Origin: Natronosalvus caseinilyticus
Lineage (GTDB): Archaea > Halobacteriota > Halobacteria > Halobacteriales > Natrialbaceae
Direction: 5' to 3'
Assembly (NCBI RefSeq): GCF_017357105.1
Contig: NZ_CP100395.1
Location: 166,192 to 230,191, forward strand
DNA length: 64,000 nucleotides
A model generated the notes under the pieces. The model was not told the origin of the DNA, did not search any database, and worked only from the letters and a program-made list of their open reading frames with translations. Position 1 is the stretch's first letter, and each line of letters opens with the position of its first letter. The position numbers and the translations under genes were made by a program. Of the stretch, positions 1 to 9,247 are shown piece after piece.

Positions 1-1
1 C

Positions 2-577
2 TCGGTGATCGCAACGGATCTCCAAGAAAACCCCGAACTGAACGTTGGGGAAATGCCGTTTACCGTCCAGGGTCTCTCGGCCATCACGCCAGATGTCGGT
101 GAACCGGGAAGCAGCGGGACGATCGGGACAGGGACCGGACTACTCGTCCGGATCCCACCGTGGCGCTGTGAGGACTACGGGATCGATAACCCAGGCGAAG
201 AGGCAGTATATTGGCGCCCGGAGCACACAATCGAACCACTCCGCGAACAGCTTGAGGCGAATCTGGATAAGAAATACAGCCTGTTCGGCCCGGAATACCT
301 CCCGGGTCCAAGCGAAACCAACGGTGACCTCTTTGATGGCTACGAACTGCTGAAAACCTTCGCCGTGCCATTGCAGGTAACAACGGACCAGAGGCTAACG
401 TACGTACTCTCGAAATGGCAGTTCGATTATACGGTCCGCAATGATGATCATCGACGTCATCTCAACCTCGCACTGGACTGTGGACTCGGCGAGCGGAACG
501 CGCTGGGGCTGGGATTCTGCAATCTTACCGAGAAACGCGATCCGTACGGAAAGCCAGCGCCAGAGGTGCATGGATGA
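2..577 (+). CDS. cas6: Cas6 crRNA endoribonuclease, 5'-truncated by the window edge
   Basis: Cas6 cleaves the CRISPR precursor transcript inside each repeat to give crRNAs. Only the C-terminal ~190 residues are present; the reading frame is open to the left edge, so the true start lies upstream and the GTG at position 5 is internal. The C-terminal glycine-rich loop typical of Cas6 RAMP proteins is visible as GLGERNALGLGF near nt 480-516. The stop overlaps the cas8b start (ATGA), so it is the first visible gene of the cas operon. Family length is usually about 250-280 aa, consistent with roughly a third missing. Family assignment is from the motif and context. Confidence 0.88.
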   Translation, partial: SVIATDLQENPELNVGEMPFTVQGLSAITPDVGEPGSSGTIGTGTGLLVRIPPWRCEDYGIDNPGEEAVYWRPEHTIEPLREQLEANLDKKYSLFGPEYLPGPSETNGDLFDGYELLKTFAVPLQVTTDQRLTYVLSKWQFDYTVRNDDHRRHLNLALDCGLGERNALGLGFCNLTEKRDPYGKPAPEVHG

Positions 578-2724
578 GTCTTCTTCCGGAGCCTTCGATG
601 TTCAATGAACGCTATGGAGATGATGCAAAACTGGCGAGGAAACTCCCCAATCGACCGATCTCCTCGCTCCGCGATCTCCAATATGTATACGGGCGATTGT
701 ACACGCTTGCGACCGCCGGTGGAGGCGAGTACGCGGCCTATCTCACGCCGGAGAAGTCGACCGACCTGTTCGACGAGCCCGAGAGCCTGCTCTATCTCCG
801 GGTCGACCTAAGTGGGGACGAACCGGGCCTCGATCCCGATAGGCCAGTCGGCGTTGAACGATACGGAGAGGGGAAGGTCGAAGCGGTCGCCCATTCGTGG
901 TATGACTCCGCGCGGGGGTTCGACCACAGCGTCACACATCGTACAGGCAAGAACAAGGAGCCCGAGAAGGTCGCAGAGTACCTCCACGAGCGACTCACCG
1001 CGTGGGCGGTCGACGACGTGATTCAGGACGCCGCAGCCGACCACGAGGACGGCTGGATCATCAACGAACTCGCTACTCTTGGCGAGACGGAGAATATCCG
1101 GGAACGGATTGAGACTGCCATCGATGAACAGCTCGACGGCAAGACGACGGCGCTCACGACCGTGGCGGTCAAAGTCGAGCCGGACGGCAAGTTTCTCCTC
1201 CCGGGCAAGGCGAGCCCGGTGTTCAATGAGGCGATGCGGGCGCGAAAGCAGGCGAAACTCGTTTCAAAGGGAGAGGCCACCGACTCTGTAGGCGACGCGA
1301 CCGACCTCGTAACCGGTCACTCCGGGCCAGCTGTCGGGACTGCCGAAGACCCGCTGAACTACTTCCTCGGCAAGCAACTCGAGAAGTTTCCAGGGTTCGA
1401 CCCAGACCAGGCGTGGCGAACCCACCCAGTATCGGAGGACGTCGCGGTGACGCTGATGAACGCAAGCACGTTCGTCGACGCCTGCGACTACTACACGATG
1501 GGTGCGAACGTCTACTACCTCCCGTACTTCTTCGGACGGCTCGGTCCGGAAGACGCGCGGGACCTCTATCAGGTACTCTACGAGCTCGTTCACGCTGAGG
1601 ATATGACGCCGATCGAAAGCGCCTACCGGAGCTACCAAGATACCCCGCGCCTCCAGGAAGTGGGCAAGCGGTTCCGCTTCTACGTCGCCGCGGTGATGGA
1701 ACACCAGACCAAACGCTTCGACGTCTTCGGCGACAGCATGGACGGGACGCTGTTCTCGCCTGTCGAACTCACGCGAAAACACGAGCAGGTGCTCCAGTCG
1801 TGGCTGTACGATGCGGAGGGCGACGCCGACCATCCCGATCCTCGGCTTCGGGCCGCGTTCCCGACACCGGACAACTGGGACATCTTCGTCTCGGAGGAGT
1901 CAACACTGCTCAGTACCCTCGCCACGGGGTGGTACTTCGAACAGACGTTCGCTACGGGCGATGACGACGCCAGTGCCGATGATTACCGAATCCGAGCACT
2001 CGTTGCCGTGCTCTCAGGTGAGCCACTCGACGTCAAAGCTGTACTTACCGAGTACGTCGACCGGCTCCTGGAGGACGAAGGTGAGGAGTTCCCGAGTTTT
2101 CGTGTGGCCGCACAGTACACGCAGCTCTGTGCACTCGCCGACGCTGGCCTGCTGACCGGGCGTGAAGCGTACGAACCAGTCGCGGAACCACTGCAGTTGA
2201 CAGACGATCATCCAACAAACGACATGTACTCAGACACACCAGCCCGAGCCGACGGCGGGAACGTCGCCGGGGCGCGGGAGACAAAGCTCGAACAGTTCCT
2301 CGATCAGACACCGGCTCTCGACGAGGAGCAGCCCGAACGACGTGGCAGCTTCCTCCTCGGCGCGCTGGTCGGCCAGGTGACTGGCTACCAGCAGGTGAGC
2401 GAGGGGCGCTCGACCACACTGATCGATCAGTATCCGATCAAAGCCGTCACCGAGTCAAAGCTGAAGCGACTCGCCAGCGACGTGTTGAACAAGAACGTCG
2501 TCTACTCCAGGGAGAACAATATGGCCGGAACGATGTACCGTGAGGTCGTCGACCGTCTGGTGACGACCCTACCCCGGATCGACATCGACGGCGACTGGGA
2601 ACTCGACACGACCGACCTCCGATTCTACTACTCGCTCGGGGTCGCCTACGGGATGAACAACTGGGCGAGCAGCGACGACGAACAGGCCGACGACCAGCCC
2701 ACAGCCACCCAGGAGGAAGCATGA
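574..2724 (+). CDS. cas8b: Cas8b (Csh1-type) large subunit of type I-B Cascade
   Basis: 716-residue protein in the position of the large Cascade subunit, which recognises the PAM and helps recruit Cas3. Large subunits diverge fast, so the call rests on length, halophile-type composition, and placement between cas6 and cas7 with ATGA overlaps on both sides. I see no zinc-finger cluster. The C-terminus is rich in Asp/Glu/Gln (acidic tail ending ATQEEA). The start at 574 is fixed by the four-base overlap with cas6. Known from the family: Cas8b of Haloferax-type I-B systems is about 700 aa. Inference: same role here. Confidence 0.87.
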   Translation: MSLLPEPSMFNERYGDDAKLARKLPNRPISSLRDLQYVYGRLYTLATAGGGEYAAYLTPEKSTDLFDEPESLLYLRVDLSGDEPGLDPDRPVGVERYGEGKVEAVAHSWYDSARGFDHSVTHRTGKNKEPEKVAEYLHERLTAWAVDDVIQDAAADHEDGWIINELATLGETENIRERIETAIDEQLDGKTTALTTVAVKVEPDGKFLLPGKASPVFNEAMRARKQAKLVSKGEATDSVGDATDLVTGHSGPAVGTAEDPLNYFLGKQLEKFPGFDPDQAWRTHPVSEDVAVTLMNASTFVDACDYYTMGANVYYLPYFFGRLGPEDARDLYQVLYELVHAEDMTPIESAYRSYQDTPRLQEVGKRFRFYVAAVMEHQTKRFDVFGDSMDGTLFSPVELTRKHEQVLQSWLYDAEGDADHPDPRLRAAFPTPDNWDIFVSEESTLLSTLATGWYFEQTFATGDDDASADDYRIRALVAVLSGEPLDVKAVLTEYVDRLLEDEGEEFPSFRVAAQYTQLCALADAGLLTGREAYEPVAEPLQLTDDHPTNDMYSDTPARADGGNVAGARETKLEQFLDQTPALDEEQPERRGSFLLGALVGQVTGYQQVSEGRSTTLIDQYPIKAVTESKLKRLASDVLNKNVVYSRENNMAGTMYREVVDRLVTTLPRIDIDGDWELDTTDLRFYYSLGVAYGMNNWASSDDEQADDQPTATQEEA

Positions 2725-3842
2725 GCGACAACGCATACGCCGACGACAGCTACGAGCCCGTGACGAACCGTTCCGAGATTGTCTTCTGCTACGATGCCGT
2801 CGACGCAAACCCCAACGGCAACCCACTGAGCGGGGCGAATCGCCCACGTATCGACCCCGAGACTCAGCAGGCGATCGTGACCGACGTCAGGCTGAAGCGC
2901 TATCTGCGTGACCAGCTCGACGACGACGGTCACGGCGTGTACGTCCAGAATGTGAAAAACGAAGCTGGTGAGCAGTCGTCACGTGAAGACCTGCTCGAAT
3001 CTCGCCTCCGGGGTCTCGAGCCCGAGGACTGGGACTTCGACGATCTCGACGACGAGGACGAGGCCAAGCTCCGGGAGGAGGTGTTCGGAGCATTCCTCGA
3101 CAACAGCGCCGACGTTCGGTATTTTGGCGCGACGATGAGCGTCGACATGAAAGGGAGCTACGAACCGTTCGCTGAACACCTCCCGGACCACTTCACCGGC
3201 CCCGTCCAGTTCTCACCTGCGAAGACGCTCCACCCCGTCACCGAAAACGAGGAGTACAACAGCCTCACCAGCGTCATCGCGACCGGAGAGGGCAAAGAAC
3301 AGGGTGGGTTCGACCTCGACGACCATCGTATTCAATACGGTTTCATCGCGTTCCACGGGCTGGTCGACGAACACGGAGCGGCCGATACGAAGCTTTCCAC
3401 AGCAGACGTTGAGCGTCTCGACACGCTGACGTGGCGCGCGATCAAGAACCAGACTATCAGTCGGAGCAAAGTCGGCCAAGAGCCCCGGCTCTATCTCCGC
3501 GTGGAGTACAAGGACGAGAGCTTCCACCTCGGTGGGCTAACGCGGGATCTCGACATCGACGAAGATCGCTCGGTACCCACCGACGAACTCCGGAATGTTC
3601 GGGAGTTCACGCTCGACGGGACCGAGCTAGTCTCCCGACTGGACCGCCACGACGACCGCATCGCTCGCGTTCGCGTCGTTGCGAGCGACGTACTCGACGT
3701 GACCGTCGACGATGAGACCTACACGGCCGGCGACGAGGTCGGCGAACACGGCTTCTACGACGTCCTACGTGGGGCGGTGGGCGACGATATAGTCGAGGTC
3801 GTCAACGTCTACGACGAGGCCGCCGCCACGATGCCAGAGTGA
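2721..3842 (+). CDS. cas7: Cas7 (Csh2-type) backbone subunit of Cascade
   Basis: 373-residue Cas7 RAMP protein that polymerises along the crRNA spacer. The N-terminal block reads EIVFCYDAVDANPNGNPL (about residues 15-32), a hallmark of Csh2/Cas7 group proteins. A later TMSVDMKGSY segment and the long acidic insert after residue ~90 (DDLDDEDEAK) fit haloarchaeal orthologues. It starts in an ATGA overlap with cas8b and its TGA overlaps the cas5 ATG (TGATG), showing tight translational coupling. Confidence 0.93.
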   Translation: MSDNAYADDSYEPVTNRSEIVFCYDAVDANPNGNPLSGANRPRIDPETQQAIVTDVRLKRYLRDQLDDDGHGVYVQNVKNEAGEQSSREDLLESRLRGLEPEDWDFDDLDDEDEAKLREEVFGAFLDNSADVRYFGATMSVDMKGSYEPFAEHLPDHFTGPVQFSPAKTLHPVTENEEYNSLTSVIATGEGKEQGGFDLDDHRIQYGFIAFHGLVDEHGAADTKLSTADVERLDTLTWRAIKNQTISRSKVGQEPRLYLRVEYKDESFHLGGLTRDLDIDEDRSVPTDELRNVREFTLDGTELVSRLDRHDDRIARVRVVASDVLDVTVDDETYTAGDEVGEHGFYDVLRGAVGDDIVEVVNVYDEAAATMPE

Positions 3843-4633
3843 TGTCCCAAGAAACACTCGAAGGCTGGGCCGACGAGGATGACACCCTCCCGGAGACGTG
3901 TCTCTCCTTCGAACTCCGCGGAGAGTGGGGCCACTTCCGACGCGTCGAGGGGAACATCGTCAAACAGACCTACCGGATTATCCCGCGGACGACCGTCGCC
4001 GGCCTCGTTGCCGCGGTACTCGGGCTAGAGCGGGATAGCTACTACGAAGCGTTCGGCCCTGAAGTCTCGTCGATCGCAGTGGAGGCAATCGAGGAGCTTC
4101 GGACGATTAACCTGCCACAGAATACGCTCTCGACGGCTAAGGAACACATGACGACGATGCCCAGCCGCGGGCACGCACGCATCTCGATGCCCGACCCGAC
4201 GAAACTCCGACAACAGCACAACTACGAAGTGTTAGTCGAACCCGCCTATCGGGTTGATCTTCGACTCGCAAACGACGAACTTCGTACCCGTTTTCGAGAC
4301 CACCTCCGTAACGGTACTGCCTACTACCCACCGAGTCTCGGGCTCTCCGAGCATCTTGCAGAGATCACGTATCTGGGCGAGTTCGACGTGACTCCACGTG
4401 AGCGCGAAACCACCGAAGTGGATTCCGCGGTGCTCGAGGCGGTCGACAACGTCGAACTGGCGCCAGAGACCGAGATCAAAGTCGAACGGTCGCCCGCGTT
4501 CATGGCGGCCGACGAAGATGGCCGGACGACGACAGCGTTCCAGTCGATCGCATACGCGACCAGGACGGAGCCGATTCTGGTACAGAACGTCGAGACCCAC
4601 GAAGTCGACGGCCGCCGAGTGATGTTCTCGTGA
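3842..4633 (+). CDS. cas5: Cas5 (Cas5h-type) subunit of Cascade
   Basis: 263 residues from the ATG at 3842, which overlaps the cas7 stop; a GTG at 3839 would add one residue. Cas5 caps the 5' handle of crRNA. The N-terminal ferredoxin-like RAMP start is visible as LSFELRGEWGHFRRVEGN (about residues 20-37), followed by YRIIPRTTVAGLVAAVLGL, the typical Cas5 block with its GLVAAVLG turn. It sits in the canonical cas7-cas5-cas3 order. A 19-nt gap separates it from cas3. Confidence 0.93.
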   Translation: MSQETLEGWADEDDTLPETCLSFELRGEWGHFRRVEGNIVKQTYRIIPRTTVAGLVAAVLGLERDSYYEAFGPEVSSIAVEAIEELRTINLPQNTLSTAKEHMTTMPSRGHARISMPDPTKLRQQHNYEVLVEPAYRVDLRLANDELRTRFRDHLRNGTAYYPPSLGLSEHLAEITYLGEFDVTPRERETTEVDSAVLEAVDNVELAPETEIKVERSPAFMAADEDGRTTTAFQSIAYATRTEPILVQNVETHEVDGRRVMFS

Positions 4634-4652
4634 ACCGTCGGAGGCCGTAGCC

Positions 4653-7346
4653 ATGGTCGAGTTCACGGAACGACCGTCGCACGAAGACCCTGACGGAAAA
4701 CCAATCCCGCTCGACAGACATCTCTACGATGTTTGCGAGCGGGTAGGCTGGCTCATCCCCGATGACGCCAGGACACCTGCAGGGGATTCGCTCGTCGAAT
4801 TGGTAGAGGCGGTGGCACTGATACATGACTTCGGGAAACTGACTGCGTGGTTTCGCGACCATCTTCTCTCGGACAGTGACGGTAAACCGGACGGACCGAA
4901 GCACCACGCACCGATTTCAGCGCTGCTCGCATACTACGTACTGGAATCTCGAGAGTTCGATGAAACCGATTGTCTCCTCGGCTTTCTCGCCGTTGCGAGA
5001 CATCACGGCCGCCTCCCCGACGCGGTCGACTACGTTCATCGGGCGGGCATCGAACAGTCCGGCCGAATCCAGACGCTCTACCGGTCGGACGTGCGCAGCC
5101 AGGCGGCGCACATCGACGAAACCGTCCCCAAGCTAGCGAGTGTGCTCGTCGAACGGGCGACAAACAGCAACGGCAATTGGAACGAGTTCCTGGAACGGCT
5201 CTCCCGTCCCGAATCGGCCACCGAACTCGGATGGCTCGCAGAGGGAGCCTGTAGTGGCCGGCGTCTCCGCCCCGCTCCGGAGAAACTTCCATCTGGCTTC
5301 TACGAGTCGGTGCTTCAAGTCTGGAGCGCGCTCGTTTTTGCCGACAAGGCGAGCGCAGCGAGCCTGACGACAGGAGTCGAGGTAGGGAAGGATGCCTACC
5401 GATCAACGTCACCCGAACGACAGGCGATCGACGACCACATCGCCGATATCCGAGCCGAGAACGCCACTTCGGACCTCGGTTCACGCACGGAACGACTGAA
5501 CGGGCGACGCGAAGAGGCTCGGCAAAAGGTCCGAGACCGCGCAGCCGAGTTCGTTGCCGATGATCGACGCGTCGCGACCCTAACGCTCCCCACAGGAATG
5601 GGGAAGACGCTCACTGGGTTGGATGCCGCTCTGACCGTCCTCGAAGAGACCGGTACTGCGTCGACCACGGGCATAAAGGAGGGGCGTCTCATCTATGCGC
5701 TGCCGTACACATCGATCATCGATCAGGTGGCAGACGAGAGCCGTGAGCTGTTCGAGGAGAGCGACGGGGACGAGCGGATCACAGTTGACCACCACCTCGC
5801 GGAAACGCTGGTTTCACCGCCGGAAACCGCCGAGGAAGTCGCCGACGATGCCGTCGAGAACGTCGCCGCCTTGCTGGGAGAGAGCTGGCGCACGGGGATG
5901 GTCGTAACGACGTTCGTCCAGCTATTCGAGAGCCTCACCGGCCCGACAAACGCCCGTTCGATGAAACTCCCATCGTTGTACGGGAGCGTAGTCGTTCTTG
6001 ACGAGCCGCAGGCGCTGCCCCTGGAGTGGTGGCCGCTCGTGGATCGATTAGTGGAACTGTTGACCGAGGAGTACGGCGCGTCAGTGATCACCATGACAGC
6101 TACACAGCCCAAACTACTTTCTGCTGGAGATCAGGAGCCATTCTCGCTCGTTTCGGATCCCGATCCGTACTATGCGGAACTCGACAGACTCGATTTCGCA
6201 CTCCACCCGTCCGCGGTCGCAATGCTTCCCGGCTGGGATGGAGAACAATCGGACACCGATGGGGGTGCCGAGCAGGGATCCCTCTCGTATGATCGAGCTG
6301 GCGAACTCGTAGCAAGACGAGCCGAGGACGGCGACTCCGTACTGACGATATGCAACACGATTGATAGCTCGAGGGAACTTACTGAGGCAGTCGCCAACCA
6401 AACGGCGATACTGAACGTCAATGAGATGTACGCTGAGCAACTCGACGCTACGGAGCACCGGACCGATTCAGTCCGCCCCGAGAAGACGCTTGCCGACGCG
6501 GTTCGTCAACGTCATGAGAGGGAACCATTATTAATACATCTCACAACACGACACCGGCCATGTGATCGACGCCACCTCATCGACGTCGCGACCGATCTCG
6601 CCGAGGCAGGCGAGCCGGTACTGTTCATCTCCACTCAGCTCGTCGAGGCCGGCGTCGACGTGAGCTTCGACGAGGTGATCCGCGATTTCGCACCGATGGA
6701 CAGCCTGGTGCAGGCTGCGGGCCGGTGTAATCGATCGTACGATCGTGCTCGCGGACGCGTGACGGTCTGGCAGCTTTCGCCACCGCCGAACCGTGAGATG
6801 ACGCCGGCCAGCGCAGTATATGGTCGCGGAGAGAGTCTGACAAAGCTGACGGGGCAAGCGTTGGCGACGGTATACGATGGCGAGCCGATACCTGAACCGG
6901 ATGTGACTCGGGACGCCGTCGATCACTACTTCGAGTTACTCGAGCAGCGCGATGTCGGCGCCGACGAGTACGTCGATTACTTGGAGCGGGCAGAAGCCGA
7001 ACAGCTCAGCAAGCTCTCGCTGATCGACCAGCGTCCTGCCGTCGACGTGATCGTGACGAGAACCGCTGAAGAACGGAAGACGGTAGAGGAGATCCGACGG
7101 ATGTTCGCCGAGTATCGCTGGGACAAGCTCAACGACCTCGTCGAGTCGACCGCCGACTGGCAGGTCTCCATTCCCGTCTACCCCGGCGACAACGAGACGA
7201 TAGAGAAACTCAGTGCGTGTGAGCCGTTGTTCTCGGGTGCCGATCGGCTGGTGCTGGACGGTCGTCCGGGACGGCACAACGGCTACTTTGACGCCACCGA
7301 CGGCGTCGTCATCCCCGATACCAGCGTGGAGGCTCGATTGTTGTGA
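4653..7346 (+). CDS. cas3: Cas3 helicase-nuclease (HD + SF2 helicase)
   Basis: 897-residue single-chain Cas3 that unwinds and degrades target DNA recruited by Cascade. The N-terminal HD nuclease shows H58-D59 (ALIHDFGKL), the His pair at 84-85 and ARHHG at 116-119. The helicase core shows motif I TLPTGMGKT (~310-318), motif II as DEPQ (450-453), motif III TATQP, and motifs V-VI STQLVEAGVDVSFD and QAAGRCNR (~685-692). DEPQ in place of DEAH is common in type I-B Cas3. All key residues appear present, so it should be active. The stop overlaps the cas4 GTG start. Confidence 0.96.
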   Translation: MVEFTERPSHEDPDGKPIPLDRHLYDVCERVGWLIPDDARTPAGDSLVELVEAVALIHDFGKLTAWFRDHLLSDSDGKPDGPKHHAPISALLAYYVLESREFDETDCLLGFLAVARHHGRLPDAVDYVHRAGIEQSGRIQTLYRSDVRSQAAHIDETVPKLASVLVERATNSNGNWNEFLERLSRPESATELGWLAEGACSGRRLRPAPEKLPSGFYESVLQVWSALVFADKASAASLTTGVEVGKDAYRSTSPERQAIDDHIADIRAENATSDLGSRTERLNGRREEARQKVRDRAAEFVADDRRVATLTLPTGMGKTLTGLDAALTVLEETGTASTTGIKEGRLIYALPYTSIIDQVADESRELFEESDGDERITVDHHLAETLVSPPETAEEVADDAVENVAALLGESWRTGMVVTTFVQLFESLTGPTNARSMKLPSLYGSVVVLDEPQALPLEWWPLVDRLVELLTEEYGASVITMTATQPKLLSAGDQEPFSLVSDPDPYYAELDRLDFALHPSAVAMLPGWDGEQSDTDGGAEQGSLSYDRAGELVARRAEDGDSVLTICNTIDSSRELTEAVANQTAILNVNEMYAEQLDATEHRTDSVRPEKTLADAVRQRHEREPLLIHLTTRHRPCDRRHLIDVATDLAEAGEPVLFISTQLVEAGVDVSFDEVIRDFAPMDSLVQAAGRCNRSYDRARGRVTVWQLSPPPNREMTPASAVYGRGESLTKLTGQALATVYDGEPIPEPDVTRDAVDHYFELLEQRDVGADEYVDYLERAEAEQLSKLSLIDQRPAVDVIVTRTAEERKTVEEIRRMFAEYRWDKLNDLVESTADWQVSIPVYPGDNETIEKLSACEPLFSGADRLVLDGRPGRHNGYFDATDGVVIPDTSVEARLL

Positions 7347-7891
7347 GTGACGGCCCCGTCACTCGGCTGTTGGCGACAGCTCGAGGCGACGCCGTCGACG
7401 ATCCGTTCCGCGTCACCGGAGTGATGATGCAGTACTACTACGTCTGTGAACGCGAGCTCTGGTTCGAGAGTCGGAACATCGAGATCGACCGAGAAAACGC
7501 GAGCGTCGCCCGGGGAACTCGTGTCGACGAATCCTCCTACGGCGAGCGTACACAGGAGAATCTGCGGTTGGGGATGATCTCCCCCGACTTACTCGAGGAC
7601 GGACGGGTGGTCGAGGTGAAGCCTTCCTCGGCACTGACTGAGCCGGCCCGCATGCAGCTCTCGTACTACCTTTGGTACCTTGATCGAGTGATGGACGTAC
7701 AGCGCGAAGGCGTATTGGCGCATCCAACCGAACGCCGACGTGAGGAAGTATCGTTAGACGAGGATCGACGCGAGAAAGTCGAGTCGGCGATCCGTAGTAT
7801 TCACGCAATCGTGACCGCGGAGCGTCCACCGGAAGCCACCGAGAAGCCATACTGTGAGTCGTGCGCCTACTACGACTTCTGTTGGGTCTGA
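7343..7891 (+). CDS. cas4: Cas4 RecB-like Fe-S nuclease for spacer acquisition
   Basis: 182-residue Cas4, which trims prespacers and helps select PAM-containing DNA with Cas1-Cas2. The conserved N-terminal cysteine lies in YYYVCERELWF (~residue 34), and three C-terminal cysteines lie in YCESCAYYDFCWV, giving the four ligands expected for a 4Fe-4S cluster. The RecB nuclease motif is visible as DGRVVEVKPSS (~residues 87-97). The start is GTG overlapping the cas3 TGA. It ends two bases before the cas1 start. Confidence 0.94.
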   Translation: MSDGPVTRLLATARGDAVDDPFRVTGVMMQYYYVCERELWFESRNIEIDRENASVARGTRVDESSYGERTQENLRLGMISPDLLEDGRVVEVKPSSALTEPARMQLSYYLWYLDRVMDVQREGVLAHPTERRREEVSLDEDRREKVESAIRSIHAIVTAERPPEATEKPYCESCAYYDFCWV

Positions 7892-7893
7892 TC

Positions 7894-8886
7894 ATGGACA
7901 GGAACTACCACATTTTTTCAGACGGACGCATCGAACGAAGCGAAGACACGGTCCGACTGGAGACTATCGACGGTGAGAAAAAACACATTCCCGTCGAGCA
8001 TGCCGAAGCAATCTACCTCCACGGACAGATCGACTACAATACGCGGCTGATGTCGTTTCTCAACGACCATGGTGTCGCCGTACACGTCTTCGGCTGGAAC
8101 GATCGCTACGCGGGGTCGCTGATGCCTGAACGCGGCCAAACGAGCGGGCGAACCGTTGTCGAACAGGTCCGGGCATACGACGACCCCGAGCGACGGCAGA
8201 CGATCGCCGCCTCGTTCGTCCGCGGCAGTATCCACAATATGCGGACGAACGTCACATACTACAACAGTCGGGACTACGACCTCGGAAGAGTCCTCGAGGA
8301 CCTGGATGACGCGGTTTCACGCATTGACAGCACGAAGGATATCTCAGAACTCATGGGCGTCGAAGCGACAGCCCGCCGGGCGTACTACCGAACGTTCGAT
8401 ACGGTGCTCCCCGACTCGTTCTCATTTGACAGCCGGGAGTACAACCCACCGCCGAACCCCGTGAATGCGCTCATCTCGTTCGGGAACAGTCTGGTATATG
8501 CTAACTGTGTGTCGGCGATCCGGGCTACTGCGCTCGATCCCGCAATCAGCTATCTCCACGAACCCGGAGAGCGACGCTACTCCCTCTCACTTGATATCGC
8601 TGACCTGTTCAAACCGGTGTTGACGGATCGGCTACTATTCCGGTTAGTCAACCGGAGACAGATCAGCCGTGATGATTTCCGGAATGAAGTCGGTTCCTGC
8701 CTCCTCAACGAAGCTGGACGGACAACGTTCCTGAAGGAGTTTGAACAAACGCTCGAGCGAACAGTTGAACACCCAGAACTGAACCGGAAGGTAAGCTATC
8801 AGTATCTGCTCCGGCTCGAGGCGTACAAGCTGAAAAAACACCTATTGACTGGCGAGCCATACGAGCCGTTCAAGCGGTGGTGGTAG
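7894..8886 (+). CDS. cas1: Cas1 integrase of the type I-B adaptation module
   Basis: 330 residues from the ATG at 7894; an earlier in-frame start at 7861 lies inside cas4 and is rejected. Cas1 with Cas2 integrates new spacers at the leader-repeat junction. Catalytic residues are visible: E157 in LMGVEATARRAYYR, H222 in YLHEPGERRYSLSLD, and the following acidic residues D234/D237. The order and spacing match archaeal Cas1b. The stop codon abuts the cas2 ATG directly. Confidence 0.96.
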   Translation: MDRNYHIFSDGRIERSEDTVRLETIDGEKKHIPVEHAEAIYLHGQIDYNTRLMSFLNDHGVAVHVFGWNDRYAGSLMPERGQTSGRTVVEQVRAYDDPERRQTIAASFVRGSIHNMRTNVTYYNSRDYDLGRVLEDLDDAVSRIDSTKDISELMGVEATARRAYYRTFDTVLPDSFSFDSREYNPPPNPVNALISFGNSLVYANCVSAIRATALDPAISYLHEPGERRYSLSLDIADLFKPVLTDRLLFRLVNRRQISRDDFRNEVGSCLLNEAGRTTFLKEFEQTLERTVEHPELNRKVSYQYLLRLEAYKLKKHLLTGEPYEPFKRWW

Positions 8887-9147
8887 ATGTACGTTATCGT
8901 CGTCTACGATATGGAGGCCGACCGCACCCACCTAATGCTGAAACTATGTCGTCGGTACCTGATCCACGTCCAGAATTCAGTGCTTGAAGGTGAGATTTCG
9001 GAGGGCGATTTGACGACGATGAAAGGGAAGATAGACGATCTACTGCAAGAAGGAGAATCGGTAGTGATCTACGAACTCTCCTCAGATAAGCTATTGAACC
9101 GTTCGGTGTACGGCGATGACCCGACCGAAGACAGTCGGTTTCTCTAG
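8887..9147 (+). CDS. cas2: Cas2 subunit of the adaptation complex
   Basis: 86-residue Cas2, the dimer that bridges two Cas1 dimers in the integration complex. The ferredoxin-like fold begins MYVIVVYDMEADR with the conserved Asp8, followed by RRYLIHVQNSVLEGE, a classic Cas2 block. Length matches the family (~85-90 aa). It is the last gene of the operon; the CRISPR leader starts immediately after its stop, so newly integrated spacers enter about 100 bp downstream. Confidence 0.96.
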   Translation: MYVIVVYDMEADRTHLMLKLCRRYLIHVQNSVLEGEISEGDLTTMKGKIDDLLQEGESVVIYELSSDKLLNRSVYGDDPTEDSRFL

Positions 9148-9247
9148 CTGATGTCGACCCCCGGGGGATCCAGGAGGATTGCGGGTCGACAGAAATAGTG
9201 AAGTGAATTCCGTGGATAGAGAGGATATGGTGGTCAAATTCACCATG
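9148..9247 (+). promoter_or_regulatory. CRISPR leader between cas2 and the first repeat
   Basis: A 100-bp non-coding stretch between the cas2 stop and repeat 1. It holds a perfect 8-bp inverted repeat (GTCGACCC at 9153-9160, GGGTCGAC at 9183-9190), a nested palindrome CCCCCGGGGG at 9158-9167, and a second inverted repeat ATGGTG/CACCAT (9227-9232, 9241-9246) touching repeat 1. The leader role follows from its place next to cas2 and from the degenerate repeats lying at the opposite end of the array. No strong TATA box could be fixed by eye. Confidence 0.75.

Noticed and set aside
7861..7893. Upstream start for cas1
   Set aside because: Lies within cas4 and adds a Leu-rich segment absent from Cas1; the ATG at 7894 fits the family start.
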